Part shown: piece by piece, positions 1 to 6,263 of the stretch
Numbering within the stretch: the first letter of the stretch is position 1
Layout: each line of letters begins with the position of its first letter
DNA from: Eubacteriales Family XIII. Incertae Sedis bacterium
Lineage (GTDB): Bacteria; Bacillota; Clostridia; Peptostreptococcales; Anaerovoracaceae
Direction of reading: 5' to 3'
DNA: 13,099 nucleotides
NCBI GenBank assembly: GCA_031255695.1
Contig: JAIRSA010000086.1
Location: forward strand, 1 to 13,099
Notes under the pieces: model-generated
The model's input: only the letters and a program-made list of their open reading frames with translations
Databases searched by the model: none
What the model was told of the DNA's origin: nothing
Program-made: the position numbers and the translations under genes

Positions 1-1
1 A

Positions 2-190
2 TACATATCTTACGTCAAACGCGCGATGGATGCCGCAGGGCTGTTCAAAAACTTGACTATGCAGGAACTGTTTGATGATTTGGACGTTATTGAGAAATAC
101 CGAACCCCGGGGAAAAAAGCCCACTACGGCGAAATCACGGAAAAACAGAAAGAGCTGTATACAGCGCTCGGTGTGGATCCGCCCGCATAG
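2..190 (+). CDS. IS transposase, C-terminal end (IS1634/IS4-type DDE), partial
   Basis: An open frame enters from the left edge and stops with TAG at 188-190, giving the last 62 residues of a protein. The tail, with a segment reading DVIEKYRTPGKKAHYGEIT followed by KQKELYTALGV, resembles the conserved C-terminus of IS1634-type transposases of the IS4 superfamily, in which the 'GEIT.KQ..LY..LGV' ending is common. The DDE catalytic residues would lie outside the window and cannot be assessed. The family assignment comes from memory of this short tail and is tentative. Directly downstream, an ABC ATPase frame resumes in mid-protein, so the IS right end probably lies within about 15 bp after the stop codon. 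I could not identify the terminal inverted repeat because the left end is not present for comparison. Confidence 0.6.
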   Translation, partial: YISYVKRAMDAAGLFKNLTMQELFDDLDVIEKYRTPGKKAHYGEITEKQKELYTALGVDPPA

Positions 191-204
191 ATATATTTTT
201 TACG

Positions 205-555
205 GATTTCAGGATAAAAGGGAAAATAGGCTTGCAGGGCATCGAGGCCGCGATGAAAGCCTTCGGGCTGGATCCATGCAGCAAAAAGCGGGTCAAAAAC
301 TATTCGCTTGGGATGAAGCAGAAATTGGGCATTATCCAGGCAACAATGGAGGGGCAGGATATTGTTATATTGGATGAGCCATTTAACGCCTTGGATGCGG
401 ATTCGAATCTATATTTGCATGGCCTGATCAAGGGGCTGAAAAATGACGGCGCCACTGTCCTGCTGACTTCGCACAACCAGGCGGATCTGGACGCCCTATG
501 TGACACCCAATATGTTGTGCCTACATTTGAGAAATATATGCCTTCGGCTGGATAG
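205..555 (+). pseudogene. ABC transporter ATP-binding protein, 5'-truncated remnant
   Basis: The C-terminal half of an ABC ATPase. Visible motifs in order are a helical segment KGKIGL..I..AMKAFGLDP, an ABC signature variant YSLGMKQKLGI, Walker B with the catalytic Glu in VILDEPFNALD, and the switch histidine in LLTSHN. The Walker A P-loop and the Q-loop are missing because the frame abuts the IS transposase end. Homology-like sequence starts near 205; the first available start codon is TTG at 232, which has no convincing ribosome binding site. The last 16 or so residues after the conserved Cys-Asp look shortened or diverged. Such ATPases normally pair with a membrane permease for export, but none is present here. 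Without Walker A the product cannot bind ATP normally, so I call it a remnant produced by IS insertion. Confidence 0.75.
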
Positions 556-561
556 GATGGG

Positions 562-595
562 GGCGGCGCAGGGAAGTTTTGCCGCCATAGGGATT
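562..595 (+). terminator. Possible weak hairpin terminator upstream of ech
   Basis: GGCGGC (562-567) can pair with GCCGCC (581-586) around a 13-nt loop. A run of five T follows at 593-597 after a 6-nt gap. The stem is short and the T run is not adjacent, so this could end readthrough from the IS/ABC remnant but is weak. Confidence 0.25.
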
Positions 596-602
596 TTTGG
601 CC

Positions 603-624
603 TAAATCAGCTTTAAATCAGCTT
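603..624 (+). repeat. 11-bp tandem repeat upstream of the ech promoter
   Basis: Two perfect head-to-tail copies of TAAATCAGCTT occupy 603-613 and 614-624 and end 6 bp before the -35 element. The 11-bp period places both copies on the same face of the helix, as expected for an activator or repressor binding site. No regulator is identified for it. Confidence 0.5.
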
Positions 625-630
625 TAACTC

Positions 631-659
631 TTGTTTTTTCATAGCTAAAATTATATAAT
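631..659 (+). promoter_or_regulatory. Probable sigma-70/sigma-A promoter of the ech-hyp operon
   Basis: TTGTTT at 631-636 and TATAAT at 654-659 are separated by exactly 17 bp. The expected transcript start is near 666, giving a leader of about 50 nt before echA. The -10 is a perfect consensus and the -35 matches four of six positions. The region is markedly AT-rich compared with the coding DNA on both sides. Confidence 0.75.
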
Positions 660-716
660 TAAATTTGATAGTTTTACGTTACTGTAGGAGTGACCTGTGA
701 AAAGAGGAGGGTTAAA

Positions 717-2687
717 TTGAGCATTGTGTTTTCACTTATACTGTTGCCTGTCGTGGTGGCAGTAGCTCTTTTGCTTATCAGGGGGGATCAAGCCAGGGGG
801 GTATTGGTAGTAGCCGGCTCTATACTTATAGGGGCGCTTTCTATTTATCTTACGGTTAGGTTCTTCATAAGCGGCAGTGCGAATTTCAACTTGAACGAAA
901 ATTATGAGGCGTTGGCTGAATTTGTCGGCTATGCCATGATGGCCATCGAAATAGTGCTGGCAGTCGTGATTTTCGCGCTGGGCATCAAGTACAAGAAATA
1001 CCTCGCGTCCCTGCTTGCAGTATTGCAGACGCCATTGATGGTGTGGTTCGAGTTTTCGGCCGGCAAGGACATCGAAGTAGAGCATGCCCTTTATTACGAT
1101 CAGCTTTCCATAATAATGGCGCTGATTATCGGCATTATAGGCACGCTTATCTGCGTGTACGCGCTGGGCTACATGAAAGACTTCCAGCACCACCATCCCG
1201 ACGAGCCGGACAGAAGGCCTTGGTTCTTCTTCCTGCTCTTTCTTTTCTTGGCGGCCATGTACGGCATAGTGTTTTCGAACAACCTTGTATGGCTGTATTT
1301 CTTCTGGGAGATCACGACGCTGTGCTCGTTCTTCCTAATCGGTTTCACAAAGACCAAAGAGGCCGTCAACAATTCGTTCAGGGCGCTTATCATGAACCTG
1401 TTCGGGGGCCTGGGCTTCGTGCTCGCGATAATACTTCTGGGGAGGGACAGCGGCACGCTGGAACTCAGCGGGCTGGTCCAGATAGCGGCGGTATACACCT
1501 CGCAGGTCGCGGCGCCGCTGGTGCTGCTCGTGTTCGCGGGCATCACGAAGGCCGCGCAGATGCCGTTCAACAGCTGGCTCCTCGGCGCCATGGTGGCGCC
1601 GACGCCGACGTCCGCCCTGCTCCACTCATCCACAATGGTCAAGGCCGGCGTGTTCCTGATCCTGAAGCTCTCGCCTGCCTTCCTGCCAACGAGCAGCGCG
1701 CCTGTCTCGGCGGCGGGCACGCTCGCCATGATGGTGGGCGCCATCACATTCCTGATGGCCTCGTGCGCCGCGATATCACAGAGCAACGCGAAGCGCGTAC
1801 TGGCGTATTCGACGGTGGCGAACCTTGGTCTGATCGTGACCTGCGCAGGCACGGGCATGCCTGGCGGCATATGGGCGGCGACCATGCTCATAATATTCCA
1901 TGCGGTGACCAAGTCGCTGCTGTTCCTCTGCGTGGGCACGGCCGAGCACAATATCGGCAGCCGCGACATAGAGGATATGGACGGGCTGTTCGGGCGCATG
2001 CCGAGGCTCGCGCTCTTCATGGTGATAGGCATAGCGGCCATGTTCCTGGCGCCGTTCGGGATGCTCGTCTCGAAATGGGCGGCGCTGGAAAGCCTGATAT
2101 ACTCAAGCAACCCGCTGATCCTGCTCATGGTCGTGTTCGGCAGCTCCGTGACCGTGTTCTACTGGGGCAAATGGCTGGGCAAGATGCTGGCCATAGTGGC
2201 GAAGCGCGATAACATCCAGCAGAGCGTGCACAAGGAAGAGTGGGCTTCGCTCGGAAGCCTGGTGGCGCTGGTCATAGCGGCCTGCATAACCTTCCCGGCA
2301 TTCTCGCAGAAACTTGTGGTGCCGTTCATCGTCAGCGTATACGGCGGGATGGTGCCGCTGGAAAGCATACAGTTCTTCCTGCTGGGCACGGAGAACCTGT
2401 ATATCATGATGATAATGGTGGCTGTCATAATCCTCCTTCCGCTGCTCTTCCTTGGAAAGGGCAGGAAGAAGCTGGCGCCGATATACCTGGCCGGCGCGGG
2501 GCTTGACGACAATCTCAAATTTATGGGCTCTATGCAGAAAGAAACCGAGTTTTCATTGAGGAACTGGTATATGGAAGGGTACTTCGCCGAGAAGCGCATG
2601 AACCTGATCGGCATAATAGCGACGGTGCTTGTGATAGTCTACGTGTTTGCCTCTGTACTGGCCGTAGCGTTAAGAGGGGGGGTATGA
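717..2687 (+). CDS. echA: Ech hydrogenase membrane subunit EchA (NuoL/antiporter-like)
   Basis: A polytopic membrane protein of about 656 residues and the large ion-translocating subunit of the Ech energy-converting hydrogenase. It is homologous to NuoL/M/N of complex I and to Mrp antiporter subunits. Many hydrophobic helices are visible. The family hallmark lies mid-protein: KAAQMPFNSWL, then a PTPTSALLHSSTMVKAG stretch with the conserved TM lysines, and a TM glutamate in FFWEITTLCSFFLIGF further upstream. I chose TTG at 717 as the start because AGGAGGG (705-711) sits 5 bp before it. An in-frame GTG at 690 would add nine polar residues but has no properly spaced ribosome binding site. The stop overlaps the echB start (ATGA). 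The gene order A-F with no other complex I genes favours Ech over Nuo. Confidence 0.92.
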   Translation: MSIVFSLILLPVVVAVALLLIRGDQARGVLVVAGSILIGALSIYLTVRFFISGSANFNLNENYEALAEFVGYAMMAIEIVLAVVIFALGIKYKKYLASLLAVLQTPLMVWFEFSAGKDIEVEHALYYDQLSIIMALIIGIIGTLICVYALGYMKDFQHHHPDEPDRRPWFFFLLFLFLAAMYGIVFSNNLVWLYFFWEITTLCSFFLIGFTKTKEAVNNSFRALIMNLFGGLGFVLAIILLGRDSGTLELSGLVQIAAVYTSQVAAPLVLLVFAGITKAAQMPFNSWLLGAMVAPTPTSALLHSSTMVKAGVFLILKLSPAFLPTSSAPVSAAGTLAMMVGAITFLMASCAAISQSNAKRVLAYSTVANLGLIVTCAGTGMPGGIWAATMLIIFHAVTKSLLFLCVGTAEHNIGSRDIEDMDGLFGRMPRLALFMVIGIAAMFLAPFGMLVSKWAALESLIYSSNPLILLMVVFGSSVTVFYWGKWLGKMLAIVAKRDNIQQSVHKEEWASLGSLVALVIAACITFPAFSQKLVVPFIVSVYGGMVPLESIQFFLLGTENLYIMMIMVAVIILLPLLFLGKGRKKLAPIYLAGAGLDDNLKFMGSMQKETEFSLRNWYMEGYFAEKRMNLIGIIATVLVIVYVFASVLAVALRGGV

Positions 2688-3592
2688 CAGTAATGGAATT
2701 CGAATCGATTCTGAAGATCGCAGTGCCTGTTGCCGCATATATCTTGTTCGCGCCTCTGCTGGGCGGGTTGTTGGCGGGCATTGACAGGAAGATAACCGCA
2801 AGGATGCAGGGGCGTTTCGGGCCCCCGGTCCTCCAGCCTTTCTACGACGTGCTGAAGCTTCTGGAGAAAGAGGCCATAACCGTGAACTCCAGCCAGGACT
2901 TCTTCGTGGGCTGTAGCCTGCTGTTCATGATCGTGACGGGCTGCCTGTTCTTCGCGGGGCTCAGTCTGCTGCTGTTCATATTCGCGCTTACGACGGCGAG
3001 CATGTTCCTGGTCGCGGCGGCCTATTCATCGAACTCCCCTTACGCGCAGATAGGCGCGGAGAGGGAGCTCCTGCAGATGATGGCCTACGAGCCCATGGTC
3101 CTGATCGCGGCGATCAGCCTGTACATCGTGAAGGACATGACATTCAACATCGGCGACATGGTGTCCAGTGGCGTGCCGGCCGTGATCCTGCTTCCCGGCG
3201 TGTTCCTTGGCTTCCTATATATATTGACCATAAAATTCAGGAAGTCGCCGTTCGACCTCTCGATGTCGCATCACGCGCATCAGGAGCTTGTCAAGGGCTT
3301 GACGACTGAGTTCTCAGGCAAGACGCTGGCCATGCTGGAGGTAGCGCATTGGTATGAGAACGTCTTCCTGCTTGGCTTCGTCTTCCTGTTCTTCGCGAAC
3401 GGGACGCTGGCCATGGCTGTGGTGGGCGTGGTTGTATGCCTGCTGGCCTACTTCCTGGAGGTGTTCATCGACAATGTGAACGCGAGGATGAAATGGCAGT
3501 TCGCGCTGAATTCGGCGTGGATAGTGGCCCTGACATTCGGGGCGGCAAATATGCTTATAGTTTATTACAGATTATTTGGCGGGGGGGTGTAG
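2684..3592 (+). CDS. echB: Ech hydrogenase membrane subunit EchB (NuoH/HycD-like)
   Basis: A 302-residue membrane protein that anchors the peripheral hydrogenase arm and links its redox chemistry to ion movement, corresponding to NuoH and to HycD of formate hydrogenlyase. Motifs seen are RFGPPVLQPFYDVLKLLEKE on the cytoplasmic loop after TM1, GAERELLQMMAYEPMVL in the middle, and KFRKSPFDLSMSHHAHQELV followed by EFSGK...MLEVAHWYE. These are characteristic of group 4 hydrogenase NuoH-like subunits. The ATG overlaps the echA stop by 4 bp, with a G-rich ribosome binding site just upstream, indicating translational coupling. A second ATG lies 9 bp further on. The length is normal for the family. 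Confidence 0.93.
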   Translation: MTVMEFESILKIAVPVAAYILFAPLLGGLLAGIDRKITARMQGRFGPPVLQPFYDVLKLLEKEAITVNSSQDFFVGCSLLFMIVTGCLFFAGLSLLLFIFALTTASMFLVAAAYSSNSPYAQIGAERELLQMMAYEPMVLIAAISLYIVKDMTFNIGDMVSSGVPAVILLPGVFLGFLYILTIKFRKSPFDLSMSHHAHQELVKGLTTEFSGKTLAMLEVAHWYENVFLLGFVFLFFANGTLAMAVVGVVVCLLAYFLEVFIDNVNARMKWQFALNSAWIVALTFGAANMLIVYYRLFGGGV

Positions 3593-3595
3593 CAG

Positions 3596-4153
3596 TTGTC
3601 ATATGTAACGAAGTCTCCGTGGGTGATCCACTATGACGGTTCGAGCTGCAACGGATGCGATATAGAAGTGCTGGCATGCCTGACCCCGATGTACGATGTT
3701 GAGCGTTTCGGGATCATCAATACGGGCAATCCAAAGCATGCGGACATATTTCTTGTGACGGGTTCTGTGAACGAGCAGAACATCCCGGTGATCAAGCAGA
3801 TATACGAGCAGATGCCGAGGCCGAAGGTGGTCGTGGCGATAGGCATATGCGCCACGTCGGGCGGCATATTCAAGGAATGCTATAATATCATGGGCGGCGT
3901 AGACACGGTAATACCGGTGGATGTCTATGTGCCAGGATGTGCGGCGCGGCCGGAAGCGATCATAGACGGCGTGGTAAAGGGGCTCGGCGTGCTTGCCGAA
4001 AAGCGGGCGAAACTCCCGGCGGAGATAGCCGAGGAGAAGCGCCAGGCTTCCGAGGACGCTTTTGGCGCCGGGGCGGCGGCTGAAACCAGTGCGCCTGAAA
4101 CTAGTGGGCCCGAAACCAGCGGCCCTGAAACCAGCGGGAAGGAGGAGGATTGA
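3596..4153 (+). CDS. echC: Ech hydrogenase small subunit EchC (NuoB-like) with repeat tail
   Basis: The electron-transferring small subunit, which carries the 4Fe-4S cluster next to the NiFe site. Four cluster cysteines are visible: C18 and C21 in SSCNGCDIEVL, C85 in AIGICATSGG and C115 in VPGCAARPE, the NuoB/small-subunit pattern. The conserved core ends near residue 150. It is followed by an unusual acidic, low-complexity tail made of four 15-bp units coding for (P)ETS(G/A) repeats (4082-4141) and a final KEED. The start is TTG at 3596, 3 nt after the echB stop and about 8 nt after a run of G; no ATG in this frame lies nearby. The echD start follows one base after the stop. Confidence 0.92.
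   Translation: MSYVTKSPWVIHYDGSSCNGCDIEVLACLTPMYDVERFGIINTGNPKHADIFLVTGSVNEQNIPVIKQIYEQMPRPKVVVAIGICATSGGIFKECYNIMGGVDTVIPVDVYVPGCAARPEAIIDGVVKGLGVLAEKRAKLPAEIAEEKRQASEDAFGAGAAAETSAPETSGPETSGPETSGKEED
4082..4141 (+). repeat. 15-bp coding tandem repeat, four copies, at the 3' end of echC
   Basis: Four consecutive 15-bp units at 4082-4096, 4097-4111, 4112-4126 and 4127-4141, each starting GAAAC(C/T)AG(T/C), encode ETSAP, ETSGP, ETSGP and ETSGK. The differences between units are mostly single substitutions, suggesting growth by slippage or unequal exchange in multiples of three. Confidence 0.85.
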
Positions 4154-4154
4154 T

Positions 4155-4517
4155 ATGTCAGAAGAGAAGCACTTGGTACAGGAATTTGTAACGGTCGAGG
4201 CCTCCAACCTGCTGAATGTGGTGCAGGATCTTAAGGCTGAGGGCTACAGGCTTGGGCAGATATGCGCGGCCAAGCTGGCCGAAGGCTACCAGCTGCTATA
4301 CAGTTTCGACAAGGACCATGTCCTGAAGAACCTGAAACTGCCTGTTGCAGAGGTGGGCGAGCTCCCTAGCATAACGCTCATTTACTGGCCGGCCTTCATT
4401 TACGAGAATGAGATGCAGGATCTGTTCGGCTTCAAGTTCAGGAATCTTGCGCTTGACTATAACGGGAAATTCTTTAAGGTTTCGGCACCGACGCCTTGGA
4501 AGGGGGAAGAGAAATGA
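4155..4517 (+). CDS. echD: Ech hydrogenase subunit EchD (NuoC-like)
   Basis: A 120-residue soluble subunit corresponding to NuoC (30-kDa complex I subunit) and to the N-terminal part of HycE. It has no cofactor and helps hold the large subunit in the peripheral arm. The family signature is visible near the C-terminus: PSITLIYWPAFIYENEMQDL followed by FGFKF and a short tail ending in TPWKGEEK. It starts at ATG 4155 with GGAGGAGG (4141-4148) at ideal spacing. A longer in-frame opening exists upstream but it lies in the echC tail region and has no support. The stop overlaps the echE start by 4 bp. The length is typical for EchD. Confidence 0.9.
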   Translation: MSEEKHLVQEFVTVEASNLLNVVQDLKAEGYRLGQICAAKLAEGYQLLYSFDKDHVLKNLKLPVAEVGELPSITLIYWPAFIYENEMQDLFGFKFRNLALDYNGKFFKVSAPTPWKGEEK

Positions 4518-5593
4518 GCAAGAGGACTATTATCCCTTTCGGCCCGCAGCATCCGGTCCTGCCGGAGCCGGTACATTTGGATCTTGTGATCGAAGATGAA
4601 AGGGTCGTGGAGGCCATACCTTCTATAGGGTATATCCACAGGGGCCTGGAAAAGCTGGTCGAAAAGCGTGAATACACAGAAATGGTCTATGTCATCGAGA
4701 GGGTGTGCGGCATATGCAGCTTCGGGCACGGATGGGGCTACTGCAAGTCCGTCGAGGGCAACATGGAGATCGTGGTGCCGGAGCGTGCGGAGTATCTTAG
4801 GTGCATATGGCATGAGCTTTCGCGGATCCACAGCCACCTGCTGTGGCTCGGTCTCCTGGCGGACGGCTTCGGCTTTGAAAGCCTGTTCATGCATTCATGG
4901 AGGATACGCGAGTCCATACTCGACATATTTGAAAAGACGACAGGCGGCCGCGTGATCTTCTCTGTGTGCAAGCTCGGCGGCGTCCGCAAGGACATCTCCG
5001 CTGAAGGGCTTGCGGAGATCGCGGGCATACTTGAAGGCATAAAGGGCGAGCTCACGGAGCTTACGGAGGTGTTCCTTGAGGACTACTCGGTCAAGAACAG
5101 GCTCGTGGGCGTCGGCAAGCTCTCCTACAGCGACGCGGTCGAGCTCTGCACTGTGGGCCCGATGGCCAGGGCTTCGGGAGTGGTACAGGACATAAGGCTG
5201 GACGGGCACGGGGCATACGGCAAGCTGGATTTCGCGCCTGTGACTGAAGAGGCGGGCGACTGCTACGCGAGGTGCAAGGTCAGGATACGCGAGGTCTTCC
5301 AGTCCATAGCCATGATAACGCAGGCCATCGCGCAGATCCCGGAGGGCGACATCGCGGTGCCCGTTAAGGGCATGCCGCAGGGCGAGTTCGTGGCGAGGAT
5401 GGAGCAGCCGCGAGGCGAGGCGTACTATTACTCGATCGGCAACGGGAGCAAATTCCTCCAGCGGATGCGCGTGAGGACCCCCACCAACATGAACATACCG
5501 GCCATGGTGAAAACCTTGCAAGGCTGCGATTTGGCGGACGTGCCCATGCTGATCCTCACAATCGACCCTTGCATCAGCTGCACAGAAAGGTAG
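4514..5593 (+). CDS. echE: Ech hydrogenase large (NiFe catalytic) subunit EchE
   Basis: A 359-residue catalytic subunit holding the NiFe(CN)2CO site that reduces protons to H2 or oxidises H2; homologous to NuoD. The N-terminus IIPFGPQHPVLPEP is the NuoD/HycE-like opening. The nickel-binding L1 motif ERVCGICSFGHG has C65 and C68. The L2 motif DPCISCTER at the extreme C-terminus has C353 and C356. Because the protein ends three residues after the last nickel ligand, there is no C-terminal extension to be cut, so no maturation endopeptidase is expected. This is known for Ech-type large subunits. ATG at 4514 overlaps the echD stop, with AGGGGGAAGAG as ribosome binding site. HypA and HypB, needed for nickel loading, are encoded downstream. 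Confidence 0.95.
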   Translation: MSKRTIIPFGPQHPVLPEPVHLDLVIEDERVVEAIPSIGYIHRGLEKLVEKREYTEMVYVIERVCGICSFGHGWGYCKSVEGNMEIVVPERAEYLRCIWHELSRIHSHLLWLGLLADGFGFESLFMHSWRIRESILDIFEKTTGGRVIFSVCKLGGVRKDISAEGLAEIAGILEGIKGELTELTEVFLEDYSVKNRLVGVGKLSYSDAVELCTVGPMARASGVVQDIRLDGHGAYGKLDFAPVTEEAGDCYARCKVRIREVFQSIAMITQAIAQIPEGDIAVPVKGMPQGEFVARMEQPRGEAYYYSIGNGSKFLQRMRVRTPTNMNIPAMVKTLQGCDLADVPMLILTIDPCISCTER

Positions 5594-5602
5594 GTGGGAA
5601 AT

Positions 5603-6076
5603 ATGCCAGTATTGAAAATAGGCAAGATGGTCATGGGGAGCCTGTTCAAAAAACCGGCCACTCTCATGTACCCAGTCATAAGCAGGGAATGGCAGGAACG
5701 GACCAGGGGGCAGATCGCCATCGAGATGGATGCCTGCATCCTCTGCGGCATATGCATGAGGAAATGCCCTACCGACGCCATAACAGTGGAGAAGGCTTCT
5801 AGGAGCTGGACGATACAGCGCATGCAGTGCATACAGTGCTGCTGCTGCGTGGAGGTATGCCCCAAGAAATGCCTGATGAACAAGCCGGAATATACCACGC
5901 CCGACATAAAGAAGATAAGCGACAGGTTTGAGAAGCCGCCCGAAGAGCCAAAGCCAGCGCCGGCCGAGAAGCCAGCGCCGGCGGCGGGCGAAGCGAAGGC
6001 GGCGCCAGCCGAAGGCGCGGCAAAGCCGGCGGGCGCGACGAAGCTTGAGAAACCCGCACCGGCACCGGCGGAGTAA
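5603..6076 (+). CDS. echF: Ech hydrogenase ferredoxin-like subunit EchF (NuoI-like) with Pro/Ala-rich tail
   Basis: A polyferredoxin subunit of 157 residues that accepts electrons from ferredoxin and passes them to EchC. It has two 4Fe-4S motifs: C45, C48, C51, C55 (CILCGICMRKCP) and C76, C79, C82, C86 (CIQCCCCVEVCP). The second motif has two extra cysteines, C80 and C81, between ligands. The NuoI-like core ends near residue 110. It is followed by about 45 residues of low-complexity Pro, Ala, Lys and Glu, a likely flexible linker-like tail that typical EchF proteins lack. ATG at 5603 has GGTGGG 4 nt upstream. A GTG at 5594, directly after the echE stop, is a less likely start because it has no ribosome binding site at proper spacing. 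Confidence 0.92.
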   Translation: MPVLKIGKMVMGSLFKKPATLMYPVISREWQERTRGQIAIEMDACILCGICMRKCPTDAITVEKASRSWTIQRMQCIQCCCCVEVCPKKCLMNKPEYTTPDIKKISDRFEKPPEEPKPAPAEKPAPAAGEAKAAPAEGAAKPAGATKLEKPAPAPAE

Positions 6077-6080
6077 TTTA

Positions 6081-6255
6081 ACCGGCGGAAAAGGGACGAC
6101 TTTCACTGAGTCCGCCCGGCGGAAAAAGGGACATATGTATTATCGGCGCAGGACTTTTTTCGCCCGGCGGGCGAAGAGAAAAAAGGAGCGAAGGCGCGTA
6201 CCAACAGTACGTAACTGAGCGACGACTTTCACTGAGTCCGCCCGGCGGAAAAAGG
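6081..6255 (+). repeat. Repeat-bearing intergenic element between echF and hypA
   Basis: The 187-bp gap holds two perfect 35-bp direct repeats, at 6095-6129 and 6221-6255. Each begins GACGACTTTCACTGAGTCCG and ends in GGCGGAAAAAGG. A partial copy of the repeat's end is at 6081-6096. Between the repeats are an inverted repeat TTCGCCC-GGC-GGGCGAA (6159-6175) and CGTAC-caaca-GTACG (6197-6211). The right copy supplies the AAAGG ribosome binding site of hypA. The organisation resembles an interspersed extragenic repeat that expanded here. No promoter for hypA is evident, so hypAB are probably read from the ech promoter through this element. Confidence 0.75.
6135..6218 (+). CDS. Doubtful 27-residue Arg/Lys-rich ORF inside the repeat element
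   Basis: ATG at 6135 follows AAAAAGGG with 4-nt spacing and opens a 27-codon frame ending at TGA 6216-6218. Thirteen of the 27 residues are Arg or Lys. The coding frame runs through the inverted repeats of the element, so the composition may simply reflect repeat DNA. It could be a translated leader peptide ahead of hypA, but I see nothing that establishes this. Confidence 0.15.
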   Translation: MYYRRRTFFARRAKRKKERRRVPTVRN

Positions 6256-6263
6256 ACAAGCCG

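Noticed and set aside
690..716. GTG at 690 as the echA start
   Set aside because: The nearest purine-rich sequence overlaps the codon itself, whereas TTG at 717 has AGGAGGG at correct spacing and begins the hydrophobic first helix directly.
1043..2212. A 389-codon plus-strand open frame inside echA
   Set aside because: It is an out-of-frame overlap with a protein showing strong membrane-subunit motifs; its own translation is Arg/His/Gly-rich without membrane segments or motifs.
684..6076. Respiratory complex I (nuo) operon
   Set aside because: Only six genes are present, in the order L-H-B-C-D-I type, with intact NiFe ligands at both ends of the large subunit and hypAB downstream; complex I NuoD lacks these cysteine pairs.
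4895..6106. A 403-codon minus-strand open frame across echE-echF
   Set aside because: It is antisense to two proteins with complete cofactor motifs, is unusually rich in Arg and Leu, and has no ribosome binding site or recognisable domain; it is a shadow of GC-rich codon use.
6159..6187. Intrinsic terminator between echF and hypA
   Set aside because: The TTCGCCC/GGGCGAA hairpin is followed by purines on the plus strand and by a run of A on the minus strand, so there is no U tract after the stem in either direction.
6095..6255. CRISPR-like array
   Set aside because: There are only two full repeat copies, the 91-bp interval is far longer than a spacer, and no cas gene is present.
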